Shown: positions 21,953 through 35,638, counted from the first letter of the stretch. The stretch: 52,544 nucleotides of DNA from an uncultured Bacteroidales bacterium (GCA_946185535.1 CAMHJX010000023.1:1-52544); one strand, 5' to 3'. Notes: a model not told the origin generated them from the letters alone. Program-made: numbers and translations.

Positions 21953-23023
21953 ATGAAAAAAATGAATGAAGGAACGAACACGGTATTTGCGCAACGCCTG
22001 GTCAACGCCCGGAAGATGCGGTGCCTCTCGCAACGTGAGCTGAGCGAGAGGCTCGACATCCCGCTGTCGGCCAACGCCATCGCCAAGTACGAAACGGGCA
22101 AGATGATGCCGACAAGCGAGGTTCAGGCGGCCCTCGCCATCGCCTTAGGAGTGGACGTCGATTATTTCCACCACCCCTTCACCGTCAGCATCCCTGCCAG
22201 CGCCTGGGAGTTCCGCAAACGCAAATCCCTTGGCAACAAACAAATCGCCGCCATCCAACAATCCGCCACCGACCAGATGGAACGCATCAACGACATCGAA
22301 CTGGTGTGCAACATCAACCAACCTTTCCAACTCGATTACAGCGACACCACCGTCGCCACCTACCTACAAGCCGACGCCATGGCACGACGCCTGCGCCGCG
22401 AACTCGGTCTGGGCAACGCGCCCATCTTCGCCCCCATCGAACTGCTCGAATCACTCGGCGTCCGCATCGTTGAGGTGGAGGCCGACGAGAAATTCGACGG
22501 CACCAGCACCAAGGCTGGCGACACCCCTTTGATCGTCCTCAACGCCACCTACACCCCCGAGCGCAAGCGCTTCACCCTATTCCACGAACTGGCACACCTC
22601 ATCCTCCATTTCGAAATCGGGGCCGACGTCGAACACCTCTGCAACACCTTCGCCAGAGAGATGCTCATCCCCATCTCAGTGCTGTACACCCGGTTGGGCA
22701 ACCATCGCAAGACCCTCACCCTCGAAGAACTGAAAGGCTTGCAACGCGACTACGGCATCTCCGTCGAGGCGCTGATGTACAAAGCCCACCAACACGGCAT
22801 CATCGACGATGCCTATTTCAAACATTTCAACATTAAGTTAAAAAAGAAAACCAACGTAGACTACCGCGATCAGGTGCGCGAAAGCCTTTGGCAACCTGAA
22901 ACAACCACCTACTTGCGTCGCCTCGTGCTGCAAGCCCTTAGCAACGAACTCATCACCCACGCCAAGGCAGCTTCGCTGCTCGGCGTTGAGGTGGATTCCA
23001 TTCAACAATTAGTATTTGTATAA
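21953..23023 (+). CDS. XRE-family regulator fused to an ImmA/IrrE metallopeptidase domain
   Basis: A 356-aa protein. The N-terminal helix-turn-helix is XRE-type (LVNARKMRCLSQRELSERL; AIAKYETGKMMPT, residues 16-54). The central and C-terminal part is an ImmA/IrrE (COG2856) zinc peptidase with HELAH at residues 211-215 and a downstream helix (CNTFAREMLIP) supplying the third ligand region. ImmA-type proteins cleave or sense partner regulators; XRE-ImmA fusions often act as antitoxins next to a short toxin gene. The stop is 5 nt before the PIN-like gene, so the two form an operon. Codon use is strongly C-ending, unlike the neighbouring AT-rich island. Confidence 0.92.
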   Translation: MKKMNEGTNTVFAQRLVNARKMRCLSQRELSERLDIPLSANAIAKYETGKMMPTSEVQAALAIALGVDVDYFHHPFTVSIPASAWEFRKRKSLGNKQIAAIQQSATDQMERINDIELVCNINQPFQLDYSDTTVATYLQADAMARRLRRELGLGNAPIFAPIELLESLGVRIVEVEADEKFDGTSTKAGDTPLIVLNATYTPERKRFTLFHELAHLILHFEIGADVEHLCNTFAREMLIPISVLYTRLGNHRKTLTLEELKGLQRDYGISVEALMYKAHQHGIIDDAYFKHFNIKLKKKTNVDYRDQVRESLWQPETTTYLRRLVLQALSNELITHAKAASLLGVEVDSIQQLVFV

Positions 23024-23028
23024 ACAAA

Positions 23029-23538
23029 ATGAAGATTATTTGCTCTATAGAAACGCTTTGCGAACTGATTGCCAAGGACATGCCCAAGAGGGGCAAAGCC
23101 ATCGGCATCACCCTATTCACCCTCGACCTCTACCAAGGTGCCAAACTGAGCCGCGGCACCAAGGAACGTCTCCAACAACACAAAGAAGCCCTTGCCGAAA
23201 TCACACTTCCCTTGAAGGAATGGGAGACCTACCATCAAGAGTTCACGCAGTGCAAAGAAAGTCGGCGCCTCACCATCGAAGACTACATCGCGGTGACCTT
23301 GGCCAAAAGCAACGGCTGCATGCTGCTAACCGACTCCGGCTGTCTGGGCCGATATGCCGAGAGCAACGGCGTGGAAGCCATAAGCCTCGACGAACTTGAA
23401 CGCTACTGCGAACGGCGACAACGGCAAGTGCGCAACCGCAAGGAACGCTTGCAGTCGCATTTCTCAAGGCAAGAGAACAAATGCCTACCTGAAGAAGAAC
23501 CCAATCAACAACCTATAGACGATGATACTACATTTTGA
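23029..23538 (+). CDS. PIN-like domain protein, probable toxin partner
   Basis: A 169-aa protein. The central part, RRLTIEDYIAVTLAKSNG then CMLLTDSGCLGRYAESNGVEAISLDEL (residues about 79-124), matches the second half of PIN-type nucleases, with an acidic helix start and a TDSG acidic position. The first PIN strand here is KIICSIETL, lacking the usual Asp, so the active site is incomplete or altered. A basic Arg/Lys/Gln-rich tail follows. Pairing with an XRE/ImmA gene 5 nt upstream suggests a type II toxin-antitoxin arrangement. The domain call is by pattern only and moderately secure. Confidence 0.6.
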   Translation: MKIICSIETLCELIAKDMPKRGKAIGITLFTLDLYQGAKLSRGTKERLQQHKEALAEITLPLKEWETYHQEFTQCKESRRLTIEDYIAVTLAKSNGCMLLTDSGCLGRYAESNGVEAISLDELERYCERRQRQVRNRKERLQSHFSRQENKCLPEEEPNQQPIDDDTTF

Positions 23539-23866
23539 CATCACTACCACGGCAACTCTATATGCCTCTGCCCGAAGCCCCATTCCGGCTACCGGCGGGG
23601 ACGCCGCATCGTGCCCGCTCGGAGCGTGCATGGGAAGACCTTTTGCCGGTTTGGCCTTTTCACGACAGAAAAGGGCCAGCCAGACCACAGCGCAAGTTTT
23701 TTGCGCGGGAAAAGTGCAGCCCCGACAACGGTTGGGGCGTTTGCACGCGAAAAACGTGGAAAATCTCTCCGCTTGCCTTTTTGACCACGGAAAAAAGCCA
23801 ACCTGCGTTCCGCTGGGCAAGAGAGATGGAAATATATCAAAGGTGGCGGTCATAATCTCTTTTAAT
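23539..23866. other. GC-rich hairpin-rich non-coding gap
   Basis: No credible gene. Open frames run through it on both strands, but the composition is not protein-like. It holds several hairpins: GGCCTTTTC ... GAAAAGGGCC (23653-23677), CGCAA ... TTGCG (23691-23705) and CCCC ... GGGG around 23720-23736. It separates the XRE/PIN pair from the downstream helical gene and could include a terminator and a dispersed repeat. Confidence 0.5.
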
Positions 23867-24607
23867 ATGAAGAATATGACTTCCTTAATGAGAGGGCTGA
23901 AGGTCGCCGAAGTGGCGGGCCTGGCCCACAACTTGTGCGGCTCATACGAGAGCTGCGCAACCGAGCTAAATGCAGACATACGTCTGCGCAACGTGATGGC
24001 AGACCTGAAAGACCTGTCGGATCGTATCCTGGATTCGTTACGGAACAACCGTCTCATCAACTCGCTTGAGGTACAAGACACGCATCGCAACCGCTGCGTC
24101 AGCGCCTTGGTCAACCTCAAGAAGGGTTACGACAAGCTGTCCGACGAAACCGTCCAGTCCCATTGGACTGTGTTACGTCCTGTGTTCGAGAACTTCCTTT
24201 CTTCGATACAGGAAGGCAATTACCAGAGCAAGACCGCTCTGATCACCGCGATGCTCCGTCGCCTCTCCGAAGCCGACATAGTCTCCCACCTGGAAGGCTT
24301 GGTCGATCTGAAGACTGCGGTGGATAAGCTTCGTGAGGCACAAAAGGCATTCGACAGCTCGCTGTTGGAGTATCAGCTCCAACTACAGAAGGACAAGACC
24401 CTATCGGCCACCGACCTGAAGGACGAGATTGTCGAATACATCAACCAGAAGCTGGTGGTGCATCTCGAAGCCAAGTGCAACGAGGACCTCGCCACTTACA
24501 CGGCATTTGCCCGGCTCGTCGATGCCCAAATCAGGGCAGAGAACGCCAAGGTGCGCCGCCGTAAGGGCAAAAAAGAAACGCCGTCTGAAATTCCCGCGAA
24601 AGAATAA
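23867..24607 (+). CDS. All-helical protein, DUF6261-like
   Basis: A 246-aa soluble protein made almost entirely of helices, with repeated amphipathic segments (VMADLKDLSDRILDSLRNN, VSALVNLKKGYDKLSDE, LKTAVDKLREAQKAFDSSLLEYQLQLQKDK) and a very basic C-terminus (KVRRRKGKKE). It resembles Bacteroidetes proteins of the DUF6261 type, which have no known function; this attribution is tentative. I choose ATG 23867 (MKNMTSLMRGL). The frame is open further upstream to 23522, but that part is the non-coding repeat region. Confidence 0.65.
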   Translation: MKNMTSLMRGLKVAEVAGLAHNLCGSYESCATELNADIRLRNVMADLKDLSDRILDSLRNNRLINSLEVQDTHRNRCVSALVNLKKGYDKLSDETVQSHWTVLRPVFENFLSSIQEGNYQSKTALITAMLRRLSEADIVSHLEGLVDLKTAVDKLREAQKAFDSSLLEYQLQLQKDKTLSATDLKDEIVEYINQKLVVHLEAKCNEDLATYTAFARLVDAQIRAENAKVRRRKGKKETPSEIPAKE

Positions 24608-24635
24608 AGCAGACGACGCTTCTATGTGTTGAGTC

Positions 24636-24716
24636 AAGGTGCCGAACCAACCAAAGAATGATCAACCGACTGCCGCCTTTGATATGACAGGAGGTTTTCT
24701 CCAGGTTCGGTGCCTT
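24636..24716 (+). terminator. Hairpin downstream of the helical gene
   Basis: AAGGTGCCGAACC (24636-24648) pairs with GGTTCGGTGCCTT (24704-24716), 11 of 13 positions, followed by GTTTC. The loop is long and there is no strong T run, so the terminator role is probable rather than certain. Confidence 0.45.
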
Positions 24717-24839
24717 GTTTCATTCACAAGGGACTTCAAAAGTACACAAAAGGTCTGATATTCAGACTAAATCAACAAAGAATTTTGCGAATTATAACAT
24801 AAAACACAAATAATCAACTCGTTATAAAATTGCTTTTTA

Positions 24840-25013
24840 TCATTTCGAATGATAATGTTTGTGAACCTTCTCAAGTAGCAACCGCTTTGACTCTTCCAAA
24901 GAAAGGCATTCCCTTTCGATTTCCACAGAGTCCACTTGAGGTGTTAATACCTCATAAGCAACGGCAGGCTCCGATGCCTTGGTTATCACATTATCATTCT
25001 GATTGTATTCCAT
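24840..25013 (-). CDS. Small protein, 57 aa
   Basis: A complete short frame, ATG 25013-25011 to TGA 24842-24840, starting MEYNQNDNVITKASEPAVAY and ending in a charged helix (LSLEESKRLLLEKVHKHYHSK). The composition is protein-like and the helix is amphipathic, resembling small unannotated Bacteroidetes proteins often found near regulatory genes. A good Bacteroidetes-type promoter (25034-25063) sits about 20 nt before the ATG. Function unknown; the promoter is the main argument that it is real. Confidence 0.62.
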   Translation of the reverse strand: MEYNQNDNVITKASEPAVAYEVLTPQVDSVEIERECLSLEESKRLLLEKVHKHYHSK

Positions 25014-25033
25014 TTTCAAGGATAATTAGATTG

Positions 25034-25063
25034 CAAAAATATAAATTATTTCGATGAATGCAA
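25034..25063 (-). promoter_or_regulatory. Bacteroidetes-type promoter for the 57-aa gene
   Basis: Minus strand: -33 TTG (25063-25061), 19 nt, -7 TATTTTTG (25041-25034), followed by C. Ideal spacing and sequence. Confidence 0.7.
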
Positions 25064-25065
25064 CC

Positions 25066-25860
25066 TTAATACAATTCTTTCCTTTTCCCAAACAACCACT
25101 CAAACAACCCTGGCGTGGAAAAAGCCTCATCCCAACACAAATGACCCAATTCGGGATATGTAACTAGAATGGCCTCTTTGCTGCCGACTTCTTTCAATGC
25201 ATTATACATCTGTATGCTCCGCGAAGGCATGACCACCTCATCGAGCAAACCATGAAAGATATATACGGGAATGTCCTTCATGGCCTCGGCGTATGCTGGG
25301 TCTCCCCCACCGCAGATGGCAATAGCCGCCGCAAACTTCCCAGGCCAACGCTGCAAGGCATCCCAAGTGCCAAAGCCTCCCATGGAAATGCCACAAATGT
25401 AAATCCGAGTTGAATCAACGACACCAACACCAACAAGGCTATCATGCACAGCCATCACGCCAAGCAGCTCTGCCGTGGGCATGCTGTCCATCGTGTGCTC
25501 TGCCAAACTCCAATCGGTGTTCACCCATCGTCTGTCATTTGGGCATTGCGGAACCATCAACAGGAAGGGATAACGGCTTGTCACAGTGTCATCAAGGAAA
25601 TACTTGATGCAGTGCTTCAACTGCATACAATTGTCGTTGCCACGCTCTCCTGCACCATGCAGGAAGATGACCAAAGGCAAGGCTTCAGTCATCGTATCGG
25701 CTTTCTGAGAACGATAAAGCCGATATGGAAGCGTATCATTGCCTTCGATACGATGATGGGCCTCAAACAGGCTTGTATCGGGCAACTGACTTTCGTTTTC
25801 TTGAGCCAACAAAAGAGGGCCGACCATCAACGCTAGCAGTAAAAAGAGGACATGTTTCAT
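25066..25860 (-). CDS. Secreted alpha/beta hydrolase (PHB-depolymerase/carboxylesterase-like)
   Basis: A 264-aa exported hydrolase. ATG 25860-25858 begins a signal peptide (MKHVLFLLLALMVGPLLLAQ); the frame is open 8 codons further but that start would spoil the signal. The fold signature includes LVIFLHGAGERGND (oxyanion region), nucleophile elbow ICGISMGGFGTWDAL, acid in FHGLLDEVV, and the catalytic His in ELGHLCWDEAF. It matches the family of feruloyl-esterase/PHB-depolymerase-like enzymes that hydrolyse ester bonds in the periplasm or outside. The substrate is unknown. It is downstream of the DUF3467 gene, separated by a strong dyad. Confidence 0.88.
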   Translation of the reverse strand: MKHVLFLLLALMVGPLLLAQENESQLPDTSLFEAHHRIEGNDTLPYRLYRSQKADTMTEALPLVIFLHGAGERGNDNCMQLKHCIKYFLDDTVTSRYPFLLMVPQCPNDRRWVNTDWSLAEHTMDSMPTAELLGVMAVHDSLVGVGVVDSTRIYICGISMGGFGTWDALQRWPGKFAAAIAICGGGDPAYAEAMKDIPVYIFHGLLDEVVMPSRSIQMYNALKEVGSKEAILVTYPELGHLCWDEAFSTPGLFEWLFGKRKELY

Positions 25861-25884
25861 TGCATTACAGATGCTTATATTCAC

Positions 25885-25935
25885 GAAATCGACCGCCTAT
25901 AGATTCCCGAGGGAATGACATAGACGGTCGATTTC
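25885..25935. repeat. Nested dyad between the DUF3467 and hydrolase genes
   Basis: A perfect 11-bp outer stem (GAAATCGACCG 25885-25895 with CGGTCGATTTC 25925-25935) encloses a second perfect dyad, TTCCCGAGGGAA (25904-25915). There is no T run. It lies 20 nt after the DUF3467 stop and 25 nt before the hydrolase ATG, so it could terminate or attenuate transcription or form a leader structure. Confidence 0.65.
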
Positions 25936-25955
25936 ATATTGACACGTGATTTTGA

Positions 25956-26267
25956 TCAAGCTTGTGCCGTAGGCGTGCCTATCGGGAACTGGGCGACATT
26001 GCTACCCAAATCCTGAATGGTGCCAAATTGCTGTTCGTACTTGGCGATGTTGTCGGCCAAAGCCTTATACAGACGCTTGGCGTTCAAGGGATTCATAATC
26101 ACTCTTGAACGGACTTTTGCCTTAGGTGTGCCAGGCATCATCTGGGCAAAGTCGACAATGAATTCATTGGGCGAGTGGGTAATGATGGCCAGATTGGAGT
26201 ATTTGCCTTCAGCCACCTCGTCGCTGATTTCGATATTCAGTTGGTTTTTTTGATTGTTGTTTTCCAT
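25956..26267 (-). CDS. DUF3467 domain protein
   Basis: A 103-aa small protein of the DUF3467 family. The typical start is LNIEISDEVAEGKYSNLAII, then HSPNEFIVDFAQMMPGTPKAKVRSRVIMNPLNAKRLYKAL. Its position directly downstream of rpoC is conserved in Bacteroidales. Function is unknown; a role linked to the transcription operon is only suggested by position. It lies beyond the rpoC terminator, so it depends on read-through or its own start site. Confidence 0.92.
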   Translation of the reverse strand: MENNNQKNQLNIEISDEVAEGKYSNLAIITHSPNEFIVDFAQMMPGTPKAKVRSRVIMNPLNAKRLYKALADNIAKYEQQFGTIQDLGSNVAQFPIGTPTAQA

Positions 26268-26278
26268 TATTTTTCTAT

Positions 26279-26314
26279 TTAAAAAGCGGGGACAGCTGAC
26301 AAGCCGTCCCCGCT
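26279..26314 (-). terminator. Rho-independent terminator after rpoC
   Basis: A 9-bp GC-rich stem on the minus strand (AGCGGGGAC ... GTCCCCGCT) followed by TTTTT, 14 nt after the rpoC stop. Confidence 0.9.
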
Positions 26315-26328
26315 CAGTTCAATACTTG

Positions 26329-29300
26329 TTAGAGTGCGGCCTTTTCTTGCAGCTCTTCGTACTCTTCACGAGAGCCCACAATCAAGTCCTCATACTCACG
26401 CAGACCTGTGCCGGCAGGAATCTTGTGACCGACGATCACATTCTCCTTCATACCGAGCAGGAAGTCGCTCTTAGCGGCAATGGCAGCATTGGTCAGCACC
26501 TTGGTGGTCTCCTGGAAGGAGGCAGCCGAGATGAAGCTGTCGGTAGCCAAAGCAGCGCGGGTGATACCTTGCAGCACCTGTGTAGCCGTTGCCGGACGTG
26601 CAGGACGCACGGTAGGCAGAGTCAAGTCCTTACGCTTCAAGGCGGACTCTTCCTCACGCAACTTCATGGCCGAAACGATTTCGCCCTTCTGCAGCTTTTC
26701 GGAAGCACCATTGTCCTCCACGAAGAACTTGCCGTAGATGTCGTCGTTCTCCTCTTGGAAGGTCAGCTTGTTGACCAGCTCGCCTTGCAAGAAGCGGGTG
26801 TCGCCTGGGTCGAGGATTTCGACCTTACGCATCATCTGACGCACGATGACCTCAAAGTGCTTGTCGTTGATGACCACACCTTGCTGACGGTACACGCTCT
26901 GAGCCTCGTTGACGATGTATTCCTGCACCTTCATCGGACCCATAATAGCCAAGATGCTGTTAGGCGTGATGACACCTTCGGAAAGCGGTTGACCTGCCTT
27001 CACGAAGTCGTTCTCCTGAGCCAGAATCTGCTTCGAAGTCGGGATGAGGTAACGCTTCTCCTCGCCCGTCTTGGCCGTCACGACAACCTCACGGTTGCCG
27101 CGCTTCAGTTTCTTCTCGAGATGGACGATACCGTCGATTTCGGAAACAACAGCCGGGTCGATGGAGTTACGAGCCTCAAACAGCTCTTGCACACGCGGCA
27201 GACCACCGGTGATATCACCACCGCCAGAGACATTACGCGGGATACGCACCAGCTGATCGCCAGCCGAGATGGCATCACCTTCGCTAACGATGACGTGGGC
27301 ATCGACAGGCAAGTCGTAGGAAACCAAGGTCTCACCGTTCTCATCAACGATGTCGATGAGCGGGTTCTTGGCACCTCTCTTACCTTCGATGATGACGCGC
27401 TCGATAAAGCCGGTCTCAGCGATGGTCTCATTACGATAGGTCACACCTTCAATCACGTTCTGGAAACGAACCTTACCGCTATGCTCTGAGATGATAGTGG
27501 CATTGTAGGGATCCCATTCGCAAATCTTGTCGCCCTTCTTCACCTGATCGCCAGCCTTGAAGAACAACTTGGCACCGTAAGGAATGTTGGTCGTCATCAA
27601 AACGACGTCGGTGTGGTTGTCGTGCAGTTTCAATTCAGCCGAACGACCGATGACAATCTGATACTTGTCGCCTTCCTTGTCTACCTCGACAGAACGCAAT
27701 TCTTCGATTTCAAGATAGCCGTCATACTTGGCTTCGGTGCTGTTGGCCACCAAACCCTTCGAAGCCTTACCACCAGAGTGGAAGGTACGCAGGGTCAGCT
27801 GGGTACCAGGTTCACCGATGGACTGTGCGGCGATGACACCCACAGCCTCACCTTTCTGAACCAGCTTGCTCGACGACAGGTTGCGGCCGTAGCAGTTGGC
27901 ACACACACCACGCTTCGACTCGCAAGTCAACACGGAACGGATTTCAACGCTCTCCAACGGCGATTCATCGATGGCCTCGGCAAGGGTTTCGTTGAGCTCT
28001 TGACCACTAGCAGCGATGAGTTCGCCCGTCTGAGGATGGAACACATCGTGCAAGGCCACACGGCCAAGGATGCGGTCGTACAACAAGGAGTGCTTGCCCG
28101 GCTCCTTGATTTCTTCACCACGTGAGATGGTCATACCACGGAGGGTTCCGCAGTCCTTCTCGGTGATGATGACATCGTGAGCCACGTCGACCAGACGACG
28201 GGTCAAGTAACCAGCGTCAGCGGTCTTCAGAGCGGTATCGGCCAAACCCTTACGGGCACCGTGCGTAGAGATGAAGTACTCCAACACAGACAGACCTTCC
28301 TGGAAGTTCGACAGAATCGGGTTCTCAATGATTTCGGAGCCGCCTGAACCAGCCTTCATAGGCTTGGCCATCAGACCTCTCATACCGCAGAGCTGTGACA
28401 CCTGAGCTTCAGAACCACGAGCACCAGAGTGCAACATCATGTACACCGGGTTGAAACCTTGGTCGTCGCTCGACAACACCTTCATCACCTCTTGGGTCAG
28501 TTTGGCGTTGACATCGGTCCAAAGGTCAACAATCTGGTTGTAACGCTCGTTCGGGCCCATGAAGCCCATCTTCTCGTATTCACGGATTTGTGCGGCTTGT
28601 GCATTAGCTTCACCGATGAGGTTGCCCTTCATTTCGGGCACGAGCACGTTACCCAAGTTGAACGACAAGCCACCTTTATAAGCTTGGTAGTAACCCATGT
28701 TCTTGATGTCGTCCAAGAACTTGGTGGTGACGGCAGTGCCTTCCATACGCACCATGTCGCCGACTATGGAACGGAGCGACTTCTTGGTCAACAGCTCGTT
28801 GATGAAGCCGTAGTCTTCAGGAACCACTTGGTTGAAGATGACACGACCCACAGTGGTTTCGACAAGCTTGGTGACAAGTTGGTCGTTCTCACGAACCTTC
28901 ACGCGCACCTTAATGACTGCATGCATATCAGCACGGCCTTCATTATGGGCAATAATCACCTCTTCCGGCGAATAGAACGACATACCTTCACCCTTTACAG
29001 GATGATCAGGCGTGCTCTTACGCGGCTTGGTGATGTAGTACAGACCCAAAACCATGTCCTGCGAAGGCAGCGTGATAGGTGCACCATTCGAAGGATTCAG
29101 GATGTTGTGCGAAGCCAGCATCAGAATCTGAGCTTCCAACACAGCGGCGTTGCCCAACGGTACGTGGACAGCCATCTGGTCACCGTCGAAGTCAGCGTTG
29201 AATGCCGTACACACCAAGGGGTGCAGACGGATGGCTTTACCTTCGATGAGCTTCGGCTGGAAGGCCTGGATACCCAGACGGTGCAGCGTAGGAGCACGGT

Positions 29301-30633
29301 TCAACAGGATCGGATGACCTTTCAGGATGTTTTCCAAAATGTCCCACACAACGGGATCCTTGCGGTCGACAATCTTCTTGGCCGACTTCACGGTCTTGAC
29401 GATGCCGCGCTCGATGAGCTTACGGATCACAAACGGCTTGAACAGCTCGGCGGCCATGTCCTTAGGCAGACCGCATTCGTTCATGTTCAGGTCGGGACCA
29501 ACCACGATAACGGAACGACCAGAGTAGTCGACACGTTTACCAAGCAGGTTCTGACGGAAACGGCCTTGCTTACCTTTCAGGCTGTCGCTCAATGACTTCA
29601 GCGGACGGTTCGAGTCGGTCTTCACCGCGCTCGACTTACGCGAGTTGTCGAACAACGAGTCGACGGCCTCCTGCAGCATACGCTTCTCATTACGCATGAT
29701 GACATCTGGAGCGTTGATTTCAATCAAACGCTTCAGACGGTTGTTGCGGATGATGACACGACGATAGAGGTCGTTCAAATCGGAAGTGGCGAAACGGCCA
29801 CCATCCAACGGGACGAGAGGACGCAACTCCGGAGGAATCACCGGAACCACCTTCACAATCATCCATTCAGGACGGTTCTCGATATGGTTGTTGGCCTCAC
29901 GGAAAGCCTCAAACACTTGCAAACGCTTCAGAAGCTCTTGTTTCTTCTGCTGGGCCTTCACCTCGTTGGCTTCGGCACGCAAACGATTGGCTTCCTCGTC
30001 AATATTCAGGCGGGAAAGGAGGTCATAAATGGCCTCAGCACCCATCTTGGCGATGAACTTGTTCGGGTCGTCCTCAGGTAGATACTGATTCTCAATCGGA
30101 ATCATCTCCATAAGGTCGAGATACTCTTCCTCGGTGAGGAATTCCAACTTCGTGACCTTACGGCCATCGTTGTCGTTCGGAATCTCCTTACCCTCAAGGA
30201 TACCGCCTTGAATCACCACATAACGCTCGTAATAGATGATGGCATCCAGCTTCTTGGTAGGAATACCGAGCAGGGCACCAATCTTATTGGGCAGTGAACG
30301 GAAATACCAGATGTGGGCGACGGGCACCACCAATGAGATGTGACCCATACGCTCGCGTCTGACCTTCTTCTCCGTCACCTCCACACCGCAGTGGTCGCAG
30401 ATGATGTTCTTGTAACGGATTCTCTTGTACTTACCGCAGTGGCACTCCCAGTCCTTGACGGGACCGAAGATGCGCTCGCAGAACAGACCATCGCGTTCGG
30501 GTTTATAAGTACGGTAGTTGATGGTTTCGGGTTTCAACACCTCACCGTGTGAACGGGCAAGAATCGATTCCGGCGAAGCCAAACTCACCGTTATGCTAGC
30601 GAAGTTGCTATTGACTATATTGTTAGTTGCCAT
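26329..30633 (-). CDS. rpoC: RNA polymerase beta' subunit
   Basis: A 1434-aa largest subunit of RNA polymerase. Visible are the N-terminal zinc site ([21 protein letters not shown]), the rudder/lid region, the absolutely conserved [12 protein letters not shown] magnesium-binding loop, the second zinc site ([13 protein letters not shown]), and the trigger-loop neighbourhood [21 protein letters not shown]. Length is normal for Bacteroidetes, which have the beta' insertions. It lies 33 nt after rpoB. Essential core gene. Confidence 0.99.
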   Translation of the reverse strand: MATNNIVNSNFASITVSLASPESILARSHGEVLKPETINYRTYKPERDGLFCERIFGPVKDWECHCGKYKRIRYKNIICDHCGVEVTEKKVRRERMGHISLVVPVAHIWYFRSLPNKIGALLGIPTKKLDAIIYYERYVVIQGGILEGKEIPNDNDGRKVTKLEFLTEEEYLDLMEMIPIENQYLPEDDPNKFIAKMGAEAIYDLLSRLNIDEEANRLRAEANEVKAQQKKQELLKRLQVFEAFREANNHIENRPEWMIVKVVPVIPPELRPLVPLDGGRFATSDLNDLYRRVIIRNNRLKRLIEINAPDVIMRNEKRMLQEAVDSLFDNSRKSSAVKTDSNRPLKSLSDSLKGKQGRFRQNLLGKRVDYSGRSVIVVGPDLNMNECGLPKDMAAELFKPFVIRKLIERGIVKTVKSAKKIVDRKDPVVWDILENILKGHPILLNRAPTLHRLGIQAFQPKLIEGKAIRLHPLVCTAFNADFDGDQMAVHVPLGNAAVLEAQILMLASHNILNPSNGAPITLPSQDMVLGLYYITKPRKSTPDHPVKGEGMSFYSPEEVIIAHNEGRADMHAVIKVRVKVRENDQLVTKLVETTVGRVIFNQVVPEDYGFINELLTKKSLRSIVGDMVRMEGTAVTTKFLDDIKNMGYYQAYKGGLSFNLGNVLVPEMKGNLIGEANAQAAQIREYEKMGFMGPNERYNQIVDLWTDVNAKLTQEVMKVLSSDDQGFNPVYMMLHSGARGSEAQVSQLCGMRGLMAKPMKAGSGGSEIIENPILSNFQEGLSVLEYFISTHGARKGLADTALKTADAGYLTRRLVDVAHDVIITEKDCGTLRGMTISRGEEIKEPGKHSLLYDRILGRVALHDVFHPQTGELIAASGQELNETLAEAIDESPLESVEIRSVLTCESKRGVCANCYGRNLSSSKLVQKGEAVGVIAAQSIGEPGTQLTLRTFHSGGKASKGLVANSTEAKYDGYLEIEELRSVEVDKEGDKYQIVIGRSAELKLHDNHTDVVLMTTNIPYGAKLFFKAGDQVKKGDKICEWDPYNATIISEHSGKVRFQNVIEGVTYRNETIAETGFIERVIIEGKRGAKNPLIDIVDENGETLVSYDLPVDAHVIVSEGDAISAGDQLVRIPRNVSGGGDITGGLPRVQELFEARNSIDPAVVSEIDGIVHLEKKLKRGNREVVVTAKTGEEKRYLIPTSKQILAQENDFVKAGQPLSEGVITPNSILAIMGPMKVQEYIVNEAQSVYRQQGVVINDKHFEVIVRQMMRKVEILDPGDTRFLQGELVNKLTFQEENDDIYGKFFVEDNGASEKLQKGEIVSAMKLREEESALKRKDLTLPTVRPARPATATQVLQGITRAALATDSFISAASFQETTKVLTNAAIAAKSDFLLGMKENVIVGHKIPAGTGLREYEDLIVGSREEYEELQEKAAL

Positions 30634-30666
30634 ATTTCTGTTTGTTTTATCCTAGCATTATTCAAC

Positions 30667-34512
<3,846 letters not shown>

Positions 34513-34568
34513 GGTATTATTGTTTTTTAGGTGATGTATTGAGAAAGACGAACAAACTAAAAGAGGAA

Positions 34569-34625
34569 TTTCGCATAAAGCGAAAAATCGGCACAAACCT
34601 CAGCCCCTATTTCGGGACTGAGGTT
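34569..34625 (-). promoter_or_regulatory. Two hairpins in the rplL-rpoB leader
   Basis: Minus strand: AACCTCAGTCCC/GGGGCTGAGGTT (34625-34596) with a 6-nt loop, then TTTCGC/GCGAAA (34585-34569), 55 nt before the rpoB start. In many bacteria the rplL-rpoB gap holds an attenuator or RNA-processing site that lowers rpoBC expression relative to ribosomal protein L7/L12; these hairpins fit that place. Confidence 0.6.
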
Positions 34626-34653
34626 GAATGCCGTTATTAACGGGAATGAATCC

Positions 34654-35031
34654 TTATTTCACTTCCACTTCTGCACCGGCCTCTTCGAGTTGAGCCTTCA
34701 GTGCATTAGCTTCGTCTTTGCTCACGCCTTCCTTCAGCGGTTTGGGAGCTGCGTCAACCAGTTCCTTGGCTTCCTTCAGGCCGAGGCTGGTGAGTTCCTT
34801 CACCAACTTCACGACTGCCAGCTTCTGAGCACCAGCGCTCTTCAGGATGACGTCGAAAGAAGTCTTTTCTTCAGCAGCGGCAGCGGCGCCACCAGCAGCA
34901 GGAGCAGCAACAGCAACAGCGGCGGCTGCGGGTTCAATACCGTACTCTTCCTTCAGGATGTTAGCGAGTTCGTTCACTTCCTTCACGGTAAGATTGACTA
35001 ATTGTTCAGCAAAAGCTTTAAGATCTGCCAT
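34654..35031 (-). CDS. rplL: 50S ribosomal protein L7/L12
   Basis: A 125-aa acidic stalk protein. The N-terminal dimerisation domain ([21 protein letters not shown]), an Ala-rich hinge (about residues 35-55), and the C-terminal factor-binding domain ([20 protein letters not shown] and [20 protein letters not shown]) are all present. It recruits translation factors to the ribosome. Separated from rplJ by about 65 nt, same operon. Confidence 0.99.
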   Translation of the reverse strand: MADLKAFAEQLVNLTVKEVNELANILKEEYGIEPAAAAVAVAAPAAGGAAAAAEEKTSFDVILKSAGAQKLAVVKLVKELTSLGLKEAKELVDAAPKPLKEGVSKDEANALKAQLEEAGAEVEVK

Positions 35032-35096
35032 TTTTAATTCTATTTTAAATTGTTAATACTTGCTTTTAATGGTTTGAATGATACACATTCGATATA

Positions 35097-35618
35097 TTAT
35101 TCCGGTCTTTCGGACAGGGTTTCGAGAATACCGCTCAGTTTGTGACCACCTGACTGCAGGCCGCTGATGACATTCTTCATCGGCGATTGCAGCAAGGCAA
35201 TGACGTCGGCGATGAGGTCGTTCTTCGACTTGATGCTGCAGAGAGCGTCGAGCATGTCGTCGCCGATGTAGCAGCACTCCTCGATGAAGGCACCCTTCAG
35301 GATGGGACGGTCACTGGTCTTGCGGAAGTTCTTGATCAGCTTGGCGGGAGCGTTGCCGGTCTCGCAAAGCATCAATGCAGTTGATCCTTTCAGAACGTCG
35401 TACAGACCTTCATAGTCCTTCTCCATCTGCTGCATAGCCTTATGGAGCAGAGCGTTCTTCACAACGATCATTTTCACACCACTGTTAAAGCACTGCCTTC
35501 TGAGCTGGCTGGTCTTCTCGGCATTGAGGTCGGAGACGTCTGTCAGGTAGAAGTTGGGGCAGGCTTTCAGTTCACTCAGGATGGAGTCGATGAGGACTTG
35601 TTTATCTTCTTTTCTCAT
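35097..35618 (-). CDS. rplJ: 50S ribosomal protein L10
   Basis: A 173-aa base of the L7/L12 stalk. It has the typical N-terminal RNA-binding region (KQVLIDSILSELKACPNFYLTD, LRRQCFNSGVKMIVVKNALL) and a C-terminal helix that binds L7/L12 dimers. In many bacteria L10 with L7/L12 represses its own operon by binding the leader RNA. Confidence 0.98.
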   Translation of the reverse strand: MRKEDKQVLIDSILSELKACPNFYLTDVSDLNAEKTSQLRRQCFNSGVKMIVVKNALLHKAMQQMEKDYEGLYDVLKGSTALMLCETGNAPAKLIKNFRKTSDRPILKGAFIEECCYIGDDMLDALCSIKSKNDLIADVIALLQSPMKNVISGLQSGGHKLSGILETLSERPE

Positions 35619-35638
35619 TTCAACAAATTCCTTTCAAT

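Noticed and set aside
23522-23866. N-terminal extension of the helical protein back to 23522
   Set aside because: The extra 115 codons cross a hairpin-rich non-coding block and overlap the end of the PIN-like gene; ATG 23867 gives a coherent helical protein.
24830-25057. A 75-codon + strand frame
   Set aside because: It is antisense to the 57-aa gene, which has the better promoter and composition.
30640-30665. GTTGAATAAT between rpoB and rpoC as another motif copy
   Set aside because: Only the first 10 bases match and the context is a short operon gap; likely chance.
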